This document shows, in pieces, positions 41,246 through 49,320 of a stretch of DNA of 55,268 nt. Within the stretch, counting starts at the first letter, position 1. Every line of letters begins with the position of its first letter. This DNA is from Phycisphaeraceae bacterium (GTDB lineage: Bacteria; Planctomycetota; Phycisphaerae; Phycisphaerales; Phycisphaeraceae), in NCBI GenBank assembly GCA_020831765.1, contig JAFIFY010000132.1, forward strand, positions 1 to 55,268, given 5' to 3'. The position numbers and the translations under genes were made by a program. Below the pieces are notes generated by a model. That model did not search any database, had not been told where the DNA came from, and worked only from the letters and a program-made list of their open reading frames with translations.

Positions 41246-43870
41246 TCAGAATCCGGTGTTGACGAACTTCCTGCGGAGCCGGGATCGGATGACGATCGCG
41301 GTGATGTTCAGCAGGACGATCAAGACGATCAGGAGCAGGGTGGTGGTGAAGACCATCGGGCGGGCGGCCTCGCTGTCCTGGCTCTGAAATCCAAGGTCGA
41401 AAATGTGGAATCCCAGATGCATGAAGCTGGATTCGACATGAATATAGGGTGGCACGGCATCGATTCTTCCGGGTAGTTCCGGGGCCATTTTGGCGGCGCC
41501 CACGAGCATCAGCGGGGCCACTTCGCCCGCCCCTCGGGCCATCGCCAGGATCATGCCCGTCATGATGCCGGGCATGGCACGCGGCAATACGATTCGTTTG
41601 ATCGTCTGCCACTTGCTCGCGCCGCAGGCGTAGGAACCTTCGCGCATCGAGCCGGGGACGGCCGCCAGGGCTTCCTCGGTCGCCACGATAACCACCGGCA
41701 GCGTCAGCAGCGCCAGGGTCAGCGATGCCCAGAGCAGGCCGCCCTTGTTGAAGGTCGGGCTTTCACGCTCGGGGAAGAAGAGGCCATCGATGCCGCCGCC
41801 CACGAGGTAGCAGAAGAATCCAAGGCCAAAGACGCCAAAGACGATACTCGGCACGCCCGCGAGGTTGTTGATGGCGATTCGCACGGCACTGACCAGCGGG
41901 CCAGGCTTGGCGTATTCACGCAGGTAAAGCGCGGCCAGCACACCAAAGGGCACCACGGCGATGGACATGATCAACGTCATCAGAACCGTGCCGAAGATCG
42001 CCGGAAAGACGCCGCCTTCGCTGTTGGCTTCGCGCGGATCATCGGAAATGAACTCCCACCACCGTGAAAGGTAGACCCGCAAGTTATCGCCTTGCCGCGT
42101 CTGGTTGGCGGTGTAGGCCCGCACAATCTCGTTCAGCGTGAGGTTCCGCTGGACGCCCTGTGCGGTGACGGCGTGAAGGACGTAGCGATCATTCTCGCGG
42201 TTGACCTTCTCAATCTCCTTGGCGATCCGTTCGAATTCCAGGTTGGCCTGGCGTCGGATATCCTCGTACTCGGCGACAATCTCAAGGAAAGCGGCCGGGG
42301 GTCGCTCGAATTCCTCCTCGATTTCCTCGCGCAGGGCCAGGCGCTGCGCCATCGCCTCTTCATCGCCGGCATCCTGCAACTGCCATATTTCACGCGTGAT
42401 GTTGATCCAGGCCTCGGAGACCTCGTGCCGCATCGCGTGACGCAGCACGCGGAGGCGGCCCAACTCCAGCCGTCGGGCCACCCGCCCGTTGTCATGAGTC
42501 TCCAGCCGGCGCCTTTCCTGCCAACGATCACGCACGGATTGGTGATGTGTTTCAAACTGAGCCCAGGCCAAGGGCGCTGTGATGTGATACTCGGCCACCG
42601 CTTCGATTCGAGTGTGCTCGGTCAACTCCGACTCCCGAAGCCAGTTGTTGCCACTGACGTAGCGGAGTTCGATCCTCTGGCCTTCAGGCAGCCGGGCATT
42701 GCGCTGCTCGATCTCCGGGCGGAGTGAATCGGCGATCTCACGGGCCCGGGCGCGGCGGAGTTGAGCCTGCCGGGCGAAAAACTCGTCCAGTTCGTCGATG
42801 CTCAGGCCGGCATCGGGCTCAGGATCCTGCGCCGGTCCGGTGTAATGAAGAAGGCTGAAGGCCTCGGGCATGCCGTAGAAGCGGCCGTTTCGCAGACGCT
42901 CGGCCAGGAAGGCCCACTCGGGATAATCCTGGTGTCGGATGTCCAGGTCTGAAACCCATTCAAAGTGAATCTGGGTGATGTCATAGTTGCCTGTCCGGAT
43001 CAGGCGGCGCTGGAAGGGAACCCGGACATTATCGAACATCAGGTCGATGGCCGCGCGGACCTCCAGTTCACGGTCGGATATCAGGCGGCGATGGAGGCGG
43101 TAGTCTTCGACATTTTCGAAATCTTCACGACTTCTCGCCTCGATGCCCGATGCCTCGCGGATCGCCGCGGCCACGAGGGGGCGGGCCTGGCTGATGCGCT
43201 GGGCAAGCGTGACCCGAAAATCAGCAAGCTGATCGCGCAGCCGCATGACCCGGTCCATCGCCGAATCCTGGCTTTCGTCACCGGCGGCTTCGATGATCTG
43301 GTCAAGCGCCTCCAGCCGCCCGGAATCAATGAGATCGGCCGCAGTGCGGCGAGCTTCAGTGAGCTTCCGGAGCGCCTCGTCCAGGATGGCCGGCGCGCGA
43401 TCCGCGGTCAGTTCGGAGAAGGTGGCCGGCAGCACCTCCCGAAGCGTGCGATCGATTACGGCTTCATCGTTCCGGTCGATGATCGAGAGGATATGTCGGC
43501 GCAATTCCTCACTGGGCAGGGTGGTGGTCTGGATTCTCGCCCGAACCTCGGGCAGCAGCCGCTCCTCGGCCCGGAGTTGTGCAATCGGGTGCATGCCTGA
43601 AAGACCGTCGACGCGTACCTCGTACTCCTGCGTGCGGAACACTTCACCCATGAGGATGCGGTCAGCATGGGTCGTGACTCGAACAATGCCCGAGGGCCAG
43701 AATGTTGCGGCCCCCTGCCAGACGATGTAGCCGATCAGGGCCAGAACCATCAGCAGACACAACGCCAGCGCGCCGCCGGTCAGCCATACCATCGGCTCGC
43801 CATAGGCCGGCAGGGAGGAACCTCGCCGGCGTCGCGGAGATGATGGGGCTGGGGTTGGGTTCCGGCTCAT
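41246..43870 (-). CDS. pstA: Phosphate ABC permease PstA with giant extracytoplasmic insertion
   Basis: This 874-residue permease is about three times the usual ~290. The first membrane helix lies at about residues 27-52 and leads to FWPSGIVRV. Then ~560 residues outside the membrane carry long charged helices likely to form coiled coil (ALREEIEEEFERPPAAFLE, EFERIAKEIEKVNREN). The standard five-helix core starts near residue 620: VFPAIFGTVLMTLIMSIAV, the EAA loop EEALAAVPGSMREGSYACGASKWQTI, and GAGEVAPLMLVGAAKM. A shorter version of this layout exists in some gammaproteobacterial PstA proteins with an N-terminal DUF3333 region. The ATG at 43870 overlaps the pstC stop in an ATGA, so a coupled partner subunit is certain. 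Confidence 0.92.
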   Translation of the reverse strand: MSRNPTPAPSSPRRRRGSSLPAYGEPMVWLTGGALALCLLMVLALIGYIVWQGAATFWPSGIVRVTTHADRILMGEVFRTQEYEVRVDGLSGMHPIAQLRAEERLLPEVRARIQTTTLPSEELRRHILSIIDRNDEAVIDRTLREVLPATFSELTADRAPAILDEALRKLTEARRTAADLIDSGRLEALDQIIEAAGDESQDSAMDRVMRLRDQLADFRVTLAQRISQARPLVAAAIREASGIEARSREDFENVEDYRLHRRLISDRELEVRAAIDLMFDNVRVPFQRRLIRTGNYDITQIHFEWVSDLDIRHQDYPEWAFLAERLRNGRFYGMPEAFSLLHYTGPAQDPEPDAGLSIDELDEFFARQAQLRRARAREIADSLRPEIEQRNARLPEGQRIELRYVSGNNWLRESELTEHTRIEAVAEYHITAPLAWAQFETHHQSVRDRWQERRRLETHDNGRVARRLELGRLRVLRHAMRHEVSEAWINITREIWQLQDAGDEEAMAQRLALREEIEEEFERPPAAFLEIVAEYEDIRRQANLEFERIAKEIEKVNRENDRYVLHAVTAQGVQRNLTLNEIVRAYTANQTRQGDNLRVYLSRWWEFISDDPREANSEGGVFPAIFGTVLMTLIMSIAVVPFGVLAALYLREYAKPGPLVSAVRIAINNLAGVPSIVFGVFGLGFFCYLVGGGIDGLFFPERESPTFNKGGLLWASLTLALLTLPVVIVATEEALAAVPGSMREGSYACGASKWQTIKRIVLPRAMPGIMTGMILAMARGAGEVAPLMLVGAAKMAPELPGRIDAVPPYIHVESSFMHLGFHIFDLGFQSQDSEAARPMVFTTTLLLIVLIVLLNITAIVIRSRLRRKFVNTGF

Positions 43871-46719
43871 AACTTGAAGGCCTTCTTCCGGAAGCGCAAC
43901 CGAACCGCTTCGGCAATGGTATTGATGACAAAGGTCATGGCAAAGAGAGTCAGCGCGGCCAGGAAGAGCACGCGGTAATGCGTCGAGTTCCTCACCGCTT
44001 CGGGCATCTCCTCGGCGATATTGGCGGACAGCGTCCGAAAGCCGCTGAAGATGTTCCATTCCAGCACCGGCGTATTGCCCGCGGCCATTAGCACGATCAT
44101 CGTCTCACCCACCGCCCGGCCCAGGCCGATCATGCATGCTGAGAATAACCCGCTGGCCGCGGTGGGCACGATGATGCGGATCGCGGTCTGCCAGGGGGTC
44201 GCGCCTGCGCCCAGCGATGCCGAACGCAGGTGTTCGGGAACCGCGGACAAGGCATCCTCGCTGATCGTATAAATGATGGGAATCACCGCGAAGCCCATGA
44301 TGAAGCCGACCACCAGGGCGTTGCGCTGGGCGTAGGTATTGACCAGATCGGGCGGAAAGAAGCTGTCGCCGCGCAGGTCAAACCCCATCGAAGCCATCGC
44401 CTGGCTCACCACCAGTGCCAGCACGAAGGTCAGCACAAGGCCGAACGCGAACTTCAGCAGGTCCACCGATCCTGCTTTCGGACGGCTCCATGTGCTGCTG
44501 GCCGACCGAAACCAGGGACTGATCAGTCGGTTGAAGCTCAGCGCCACGATCAGGGCGCACATCGGCAGCAGCAGGAAGAACCAGCCGCCGGCAGGATTAC
44601 CCTCCGCCGGAAATTGCGTCGTACCGCGAAGCCACTGTCTGATATCCGCTCCGAACAGCCAGATTTCCACGCGAGGGCCGACCTGATAGGCCAGTGCGAT
44701 GCCGAGGATCGCCAGGCCGCTGAGAAGGATGAGTTTCACGCCCCCGATCGCGCGTACCAGGCGACTCAACTGACCCAGGGCACGGGCCATCGGGCCACCC
44801 ATCGCCGGATGATGCCCGACCTGATCCAGATGAATGACCACTGATCGGGGCAAAAGTTGCCATAGGTAAGCGCCCACGAGGAACATCAGCGGAATGGTGA
44901 CGAACAGGCAGATCACCGCGGGCACCATGTGTTCGACCCGCTCGGCCAGCACCAGGCCGGCGATGTAACCGAGCACAACGCTGGGCAGGCTGGCCATGAG
45001 CTCGATCACCGGTTTGATCTTGGCTTTGGTGCGGGGATGGAGAAACTCGCTGGTGAAGATGGCGGCGAGGATGGCCAGCGGGAACGCGAAAAGGACCGAA
45101 TAGATCGTGGCCTTGATGGTTCCAAAGACAAGGGGAACGAAGCTCATCTTCGGCTCGAATTCATCGGTGGCACCGACGCTTTGCCAGACGAAGTCCGGCT
45201 GGTCCAGACCCTCGTACCAGATCGGCGCGAAGAGAGCTCTGAGATTGATCTCCGGATGACCGGGATCAAAGTCCCAACGAGTCGCAAGTCCGCCGCCGAT
45301 GGCAAGAAAGCCATCATCCCGGGGCGAGATCGCCAGAGCCTGGACGGGAACATCACGCTCGATGGAGCTGGTCTTGATCCTCGCCTGGTTGGTCACGTAA
45401 TAGACCCGAACATCACCGTTGGCGAAGCCGACCCCGAGCATTCGGGTGCGTTGCGAGATGTTCATGGAGGTGACAGCGCCCGGGCCCCGGGGCAGGTCGT
45501 GCGCGGCCACGAGCAGCGTTTCATCCGGAGTCGGCAACGTTCGCAACTGATCGGCAACGGTTTCGTAGCCCAGGGGCAGTGTCCACGGGTCCGGCTCGAC
45601 GAGGCGGTGGGCCACGATCGGGGGCACCTTCGAAAGCATCGTCAGCGGCCGGCCATCGCTGGTCCGATCGCGAAACAGCGTGGGCTTGACCCGAAACCAC
45701 GCCCGGACGTGCCCCTGGCTGTCACCGACCATGATCGTCTCGCGCCCGAGCAGAAACCGAATGCTGGTGATTTCCGCACCTGGGGCATGATCCAGCAGAT
45801 TCAGTTCCTCGGCCAGGATCGGGTTATTGAAGCGGCGGGTATCGAAGCGCTTAAGGTGCCCATCTTTCCAGGCGACCATGACGTTGTCGCCCAATCCCGG
45901 AACCAGGACGAAGTCCGGCTCGCCACGATCCCCTATCTCCAGCGGCAGGATGCCTTCTTCGAGGGTGACGGTGACTTCGCCGGTCATCCAGTTTTCACGC
46001 CGGCTGATGCGTTCGATCTTGAGTTGTCCATCCTCGGTCAGTACCCCGAAGATCGGCCCGCTGGAAGTAATGGTGTAATCCATTCGCCGCACCGCCGAGG
46101 GTGATGGCGATTCGACGCGGTCTTCAAGGTTCACCGCCAGCCGCTGCACGCGGAACAGACCGCTGGGGGTTCGTTCGATAACCCCCGAGTCGCGGATGCG
46201 CGACTCATTGACCGCCATGTCCCGGTATGCCCTGGGCACCTCCCGGGGATTGAGAAACTCGACTTCGAAATCGATGTTGGCGACCTGAATCGAGCCATCG
46301 GCGAATCCGAACGCCGCCCCATTATTGGCATCGGAAAAGGCTGCAGCCGTGGGGCGGTCGCCGCTTTCGAACAGGTCGAACTCATCAAGTATCTGGCCGT
46401 TTTCAAGGCTGATCAGAACCAGACGTCCATCGGCGAAGCCCGCCCAGGCCATGAGGCGGAAATCATCGATCACCAGGTGATCCGGCGTCTGGTCGCCCCA
46501 GGGCAGCGCGATCCGCCCGGTTTCCACACTCGATGAGTCTTTGAACAGCGGAATTGCAATGAACAAAAGGAACACGAACACGCCGGTCACCGCCAGTACC
46601 GTCCCGATCCCGCCGACAGTAATGACGGAGCGGGCCAGAACATCAATGACCTTGACCGAAGTCCTGGTCTTTCGGTCGCGGGTACGACCGGAAAAAGACA
46701 CTGGGGCTTGCTGTTCCAT
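43867..46719 (-). CDS. pstC: Phosphate ABC permease PstC with beta-propeller-like insertion
   Basis: This 950-residue permease (usual about 310) has a first helix at residues about 33-58. Then ~460 residues outside the membrane contain repeated WD/propeller-like units: WAGFADGRLVLISLENGQIL, GAAFGFADGSIQVANIDFE, GVFRVQRLAVNLE, MVAWKDGHLKRFDTRRF, GVGFANGDVRVYYVTN. The permease core begins near residue 523 (FVPLVFGTIKATIYSVLFAFPLAIL). It is interrupted by a second ~100-residue insert with extra helices before the second half (NALVVGFIMGFAVIPIIYTI, EDALSAVPEHLRSASLGAGATPWQTA, GLGRAVGETMIVLMAAG). Both the core and the EAA loop look intact. It pairs with the similarly enlarged PstA and overlaps it by four bases. 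The ATG at 46719 has no clear ribosome site. Confidence 0.93.
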   Translation of the reverse strand: MEQQAPVSFSGRTRDRKTRTSVKVIDVLARSVITVGGIGTVLAVTGVFVFLLFIAIPLFKDSSSVETGRIALPWGDQTPDHLVIDDFRLMAWAGFADGRLVLISLENGQILDEFDLFESGDRPTAAAFSDANNGAAFGFADGSIQVANIDFEVEFLNPREVPRAYRDMAVNESRIRDSGVIERTPSGLFRVQRLAVNLEDRVESPSPSAVRRMDYTITSSGPIFGVLTEDGQLKIERISRRENWMTGEVTVTLEEGILPLEIGDRGEPDFVLVPGLGDNVMVAWKDGHLKRFDTRRFNNPILAEELNLLDHAPGAEITSIRFLLGRETIMVGDSQGHVRAWFRVKPTLFRDRTSDGRPLTMLSKVPPIVAHRLVEPDPWTLPLGYETVADQLRTLPTPDETLLVAAHDLPRGPGAVTSMNISQRTRMLGVGFANGDVRVYYVTNQARIKTSSIERDVPVQALAISPRDDGFLAIGGGLATRWDFDPGHPEINLRALFAPIWYEGLDQPDFVWQSVGATDEFEPKMSFVPLVFGTIKATIYSVLFAFPLAILAAIFTSEFLHPRTKAKIKPVIELMASLPSVVLGYIAGLVLAERVEHMVPAVICLFVTIPLMFLVGAYLWQLLPRSVVIHLDQVGHHPAMGGPMARALGQLSRLVRAIGGVKLILLSGLAILGIALAYQVGPRVEIWLFGADIRQWLRGTTQFPAEGNPAGGWFFLLLPMCALIVALSFNRLISPWFRSASSTWSRPKAGSVDLLKFAFGLVLTFVLALVVSQAMASMGFDLRGDSFFPPDLVNTYAQRNALVVGFIMGFAVIPIIYTISEDALSAVPEHLRSASLGAGATPWQTAIRIIVPTAASGLFSACMIGLGRAVGETMIVLMAAGNTPVLEWNIFSGFRTLSANIAEEMPEAVRNSTHYRVLFLAALTLFAMTFVINTIAEAVRLRFRKKAFKL

Positions 46720-46825
46720 GTTGCCGGGGCGTCGCTGATGCGGACTCAGTGGCGGTTAAGACTGCAAGTTCGATCGCCGGCGCCTCGGCGCGCAGCCTCG
46801 ACACCGATAGGGCGGGTAACGGTGA

Positions 46826-46858
46826 CCGGCCCGTTGGCCGGCCGGTTCAGCGGAACCG
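46826..46858 (-). other. Two adjacent stem-loops between pstS and pstC
   Basis: CCGGCC/GGCCGG with a four-base loop (46826-46841) and CGGTTC/GAACCG with a four-base loop (46843-46858) are both perfect and nearly contiguous in the 209-base gap. They could attenuate or process the message so that the binding protein is made in excess over the permease. No U run follows. Confidence 0.45.
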
Positions 46859-46928
46859 AGCCCGTCGAACCGGCGGACATTCTACTTTCCGATTGGCCGC
46901 TGGGGAGCGGCGTGGGGCAACGCCAATC

Positions 46929-47918
46929 TTAGCGGGTGATGCCGACCTTCCGAAGCTCGACATCCCCCAGACGCGAGGGGACGGGGTAGTAGCCGTCGCG
47001 GACGACATCCTCCTGGCCCTGCTTGCTGAACATGTAGCGGATGAACTCGCGTCGAAGCGGATCAAGCTCCGAACCCGGACGATAATTCACGTAGACATAG
47101 AGGAACCGTGCCAGTGGATACTCGCCCGAGTATGCGTTTTCAGGTGTCGCCTCGACGAAATCGGCATCCGGATTTCTGGCGATCGGGACCAGGACCACGT
47201 CCGCGGTGCGGTAGCCGATGCCGCTGTATCCAATGGCGAAGCGGTCACTGGCCACGCCCTGGACCACCGAGGCGCTGCCGGGCTGCGCTTTGACTTCGTC
47301 CTTGTAGTCGCCGCGGAAGAGTGCCACCTCACGGAAAAACCCGTAAGTTCCCGAGGCCGAATTCCGCCCGTAGATGCTGATGGGCTTGTCGGCCCATTCG
47401 CCGGTCAGACCAAGCTGCCCCCAGGTCCGAATGTCCTCGGAGTGGCCGCCTCGCCGGCTCTTGGAAAAGATCGCATCGATCTGTTGAAGGGTCAGGCCGG
47501 TCCGGGCGATCGGGTTATCCTTGTGCACGTAGACGGCGAGCATGTCGATACTGGTACGCAACTGAGTTGGGCGGTAACCGTGACGCTGTTCGAAGGCATC
47601 GATCTCCTGGCCTCGCATCGCCCGGCTCATCATTCCGAATGCGGCGGTGCCCTCGACCAGGGCCGGCGGCGCGGTGGTCGAGCCCTTGCCTTCGATCTCG
47701 ATCTGCACGTTGGGGTAGACGCGCCTGAACCCCTCGGCCCAGAGCGTCATCATGTTGTTCATCGAATCGGAGCCAACGCACTTGATCGAGCCGCTGACGC
47801 CCGCGACCCGCTGATACTCCGGGGTCGCTTCGTCGACACGCACCTGGGCGTTGACGGAAAGCCCCATGATGCCCACGGCCACAATGGCCACGCCGATTGC
47901 CCACTTGCTGTTGAACAT
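46929..47918 (-). CDS. pstS: Periplasmic phosphate-binding protein PstS
   Basis: This 329-residue solute-binding protein has a signal peptide (FNSKWAIGVAIVAVGIMGLSVNA, cut after Asn-Ala). Phosphate-binding landmarks are present: IKCVGSDSMNNMMTLWAEGF, IEGKGSTTAPPALVEG, and GRNSASGTYGFFREVAL. The second lobe contains FAIGYSGIGYRTADV. It follows the PstS/SphX type rather than phosphonate-binding proteins. The ATG at 47918 has AAGGAG about ten bases upstream and begins the signal peptide; the frame is open 51 bases further. It is the first gene of pstSCAB. A candidate activator site lies about 60-90 bases upstream. Confidence 0.95.
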   Translation of the reverse strand: MFNSKWAIGVAIVAVGIMGLSVNAQVRVDEATPEYQRVAGVSGSIKCVGSDSMNNMMTLWAEGFRRVYPNVQIEIEGKGSTTAPPALVEGTAAFGMMSRAMRGQEIDAFEQRHGYRPTQLRTSIDMLAVYVHKDNPIARTGLTLQQIDAIFSKSRRGGHSEDIRTWGQLGLTGEWADKPISIYGRNSASGTYGFFREVALFRGDYKDEVKAQPGSASVVQGVASDRFAIGYSGIGYRTADVVLVPIARNPDADFVEATPENAYSGEYPLARFLYVYVNYRPGSELDPLRREFIRYMFSKQGQEDVVRDGYYPVPSRLGDVELRKVGITR

Positions 47919-47977
47919 GGTCGTTGGTCTCCTTTTCAAATCATCCGGTACGCGGGAGGTCTGAATCAAGGGGAACC

Positions 47978-48005
47978 ATATTAGAATCGTGTTACGATTT
48001 GGTTA
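47978..48005 (-). promoter_or_regulatory. Candidate Pho box/promoter of pstSCAB
   Basis: Read on the minus strand, TAACCA, TAACAC and TAATAT start exactly 11 bases apart (48005, 47994, 47983). Eleven-base repeats of a TAAC/TGTC-like half-site are the format of PhoB/PhoP boxes. The third unit doubles as a good -10 (TAATAT) and no -35 precedes it at 17 bases, as expected of an activator-dependent promoter. Spacing to the -10 is shorter than in E. coli. Confidence 0.4.
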
Positions 48006-48094
48006 GGACGTGCGGAATCGGGGTCGGTTTTTCCGTGGTTTCTCGGTATGAGAGCTCCGCCGCGGAAATGGTCGAAAAATCGACGTTTTGCGAC

Positions 48095-48511
48095 TCAAGT
48101 TACGGTACGTTTTTCCTGTGCCCCCTTCGATTCCCGGTCGGATTTCGGCGATTTTTTCCGGTTCGATACGGGGTCATCCCCGGCGGGCAGGGCCTCGGAT
48201 AGATCATTGCGCTCGACCAGCTTCAGAGGGATGCCAAGTTGATACGCCGCGGCGCCGACCGCATGGGACAGGGTCGGGCCGGCGATGACCAGAAAGACGA
48301 TCAGCAGGATCGCCTTGCCCACCGGCGCATGGCCCAGGAGCATGGCCGCGATCAGCAGGAACAGGAGGCCGAACACGCTGACCTTACCCGTGGCGTGAAG
48401 CCGGGTGTATACATCCGGCAGTCGGATCAGCCCCAGGACCCCGACAATCGAGAACACGGTTCCGGCCAGAATGGCCAAGACAACGGCGATGTGCAAAACG
48501 GTCTGAAGCAT
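48095..48511 (-). CDS. mnhG: Mrp cation/proton antiporter subunit G
   Basis: This 138-residue MnhG/MrpG subunit has three membrane helices with the diagnostic IVGVLGLIRLPDVYTRLHATGKVSVFG and AILLIVFLVIAGPTLSHAVGAAAY. The C-terminal ~30 residues are a charged tail (NRKKSPKSDRES) absent from many homologues. The ATG at 48511 has CGGAGA about ten bases upstream; a GTG at 48532 overlapping the mnhF stop (GTGA) is an alternative. It is the last gene of the Mrp operon. Confidence 0.92.
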   Translation of the reverse strand: MLQTVLHIAVVLAILAGTVFSIVGVLGLIRLPDVYTRLHATGKVSVFGLLFLLIAAMLLGHAPVGKAILLIVFLVIAGPTLSHAVGAAAYQLGIPLKLVERNDLSEALPAGDDPVSNRKKSPKSDRESKGAQEKRTVT

Positions 48512-48528
48512 GGCGAACGGTCTCCGAT

Positions 48529-48804
48529 TCACCTCAGTTGCTGGTCGGCCATGTACTTGGCCAGCAGAATCGAGCTGGTAAAGCCCACCGCCGCCAGACC
48601 CATGGCCACATCGATGTACAACGGCTGCTGATCGCGAATCGCGATGATGACCAACACGGCCAGAATCAGCGTGCCCAGCAGGTCCACGCCCAACAGCCGA
48701 TCCAGGCCGTTTTCACCTTTCCACACCCGATGCACACAGATCGCGATGAGCAGAAGATGGATGCCCAGCGAGAAGTTGAGGATGTAGATGATGTAGTCGG
48801 GCAT
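48529..48804 (-). CDS. mnhF: Mrp cation/proton antiporter subunit F
   Basis: This 91-residue MnhF/MrpF subunit has three short membrane helices, with the family segments YILNFSLGIHLLLIAICVHRVWKG, LDRLLGVDLLGTLILAVLVIIA and YIDVAMGLAAVGFTSSILLAKYM. Length and pattern are normal. It lies 30 bases downstream of mnhE and next to mnhG. Confidence 0.93.
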   Translation of the reverse strand: MPDYIIYILNFSLGIHLLLIAICVHRVWKGENGLDRLLGVDLLGTLILAVLVIIAIRDQQPLYIDVAMGLAAVGFTSSILLAKYMADQQLR

Positions 48805-48834
48805 GCCGATGGATGTTTCTCCGTAATCATGGAC

Positions 48835-49320
48835 CTAGAACACACGCGCGACCAGCGCCAGGCGGCTGCGCTGCGCAACCTGGGCCAGCGCCTCGGAATG
48901 CTCCAGATTCAGGCAATGGGTGTACAGCGTTCCACGTTTATCGATTTCCATCACCATTTCCCCGGGTGAAATCGTGATGGCGTGGGCGCTTAGCGCCTGG
49001 AGCAGCGGCGAGCGGGTCTCTGAATCCACCGCGATCACGCCCGGCTTGATCGGCAGGCGTGGCGAAAGCACGATCCGGGCCACCACCAGTCCGTTGCGAA
49101 AGACATCCCATGCGATCACCAGCACGTAAAGGATCAGGCTAAAGCCCGAGATTACCAGTTGACGCAGGGAGATGGGCTCGACCCGGGGCCGCAGCAGCAG
49201 AAACAGGAGCACGGTCAGCAACACGCCCGTGACGATGTTGCGCCACTCAAGGTTGTTGCTCAGCGCAAGGTACACCAGCAGAACGGGAACAGCCAGCTTG
49301 ATTAATGCGAACAGCCTCAT
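48835..49320 (-). CDS. mnhE: Mrp cation/proton antiporter subunit E
   Basis: This 161-residue MnhE/MrpE subunit has N-terminal helices (ALIKLAVPVLLVYLALSNNL, NIVTGVLLTVLLFLLL), a third (ISGFSLILYVLVIAWDVFRNG), and the cytoplasmic PGVIAVDSETRSPLLQALSAHAITISPGEMVMEID that marks the family. Its start overlaps the mnhD stop by four bases. Confidence 0.93.
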   Translation of the reverse strand: MRLFALIKLAVPVLLVYLALSNNLEWRNIVTGVLLTVLLFLLLRPRVEPISLRQLVISGFSLILYVLVIAWDVFRNGLVVARIVLSPRLPIKPGVIAVDSETRSPLLQALSAHAITISPGEMVMEIDKRGTLYTHCLNLEHSEALAQVAQRSRLALVARVF

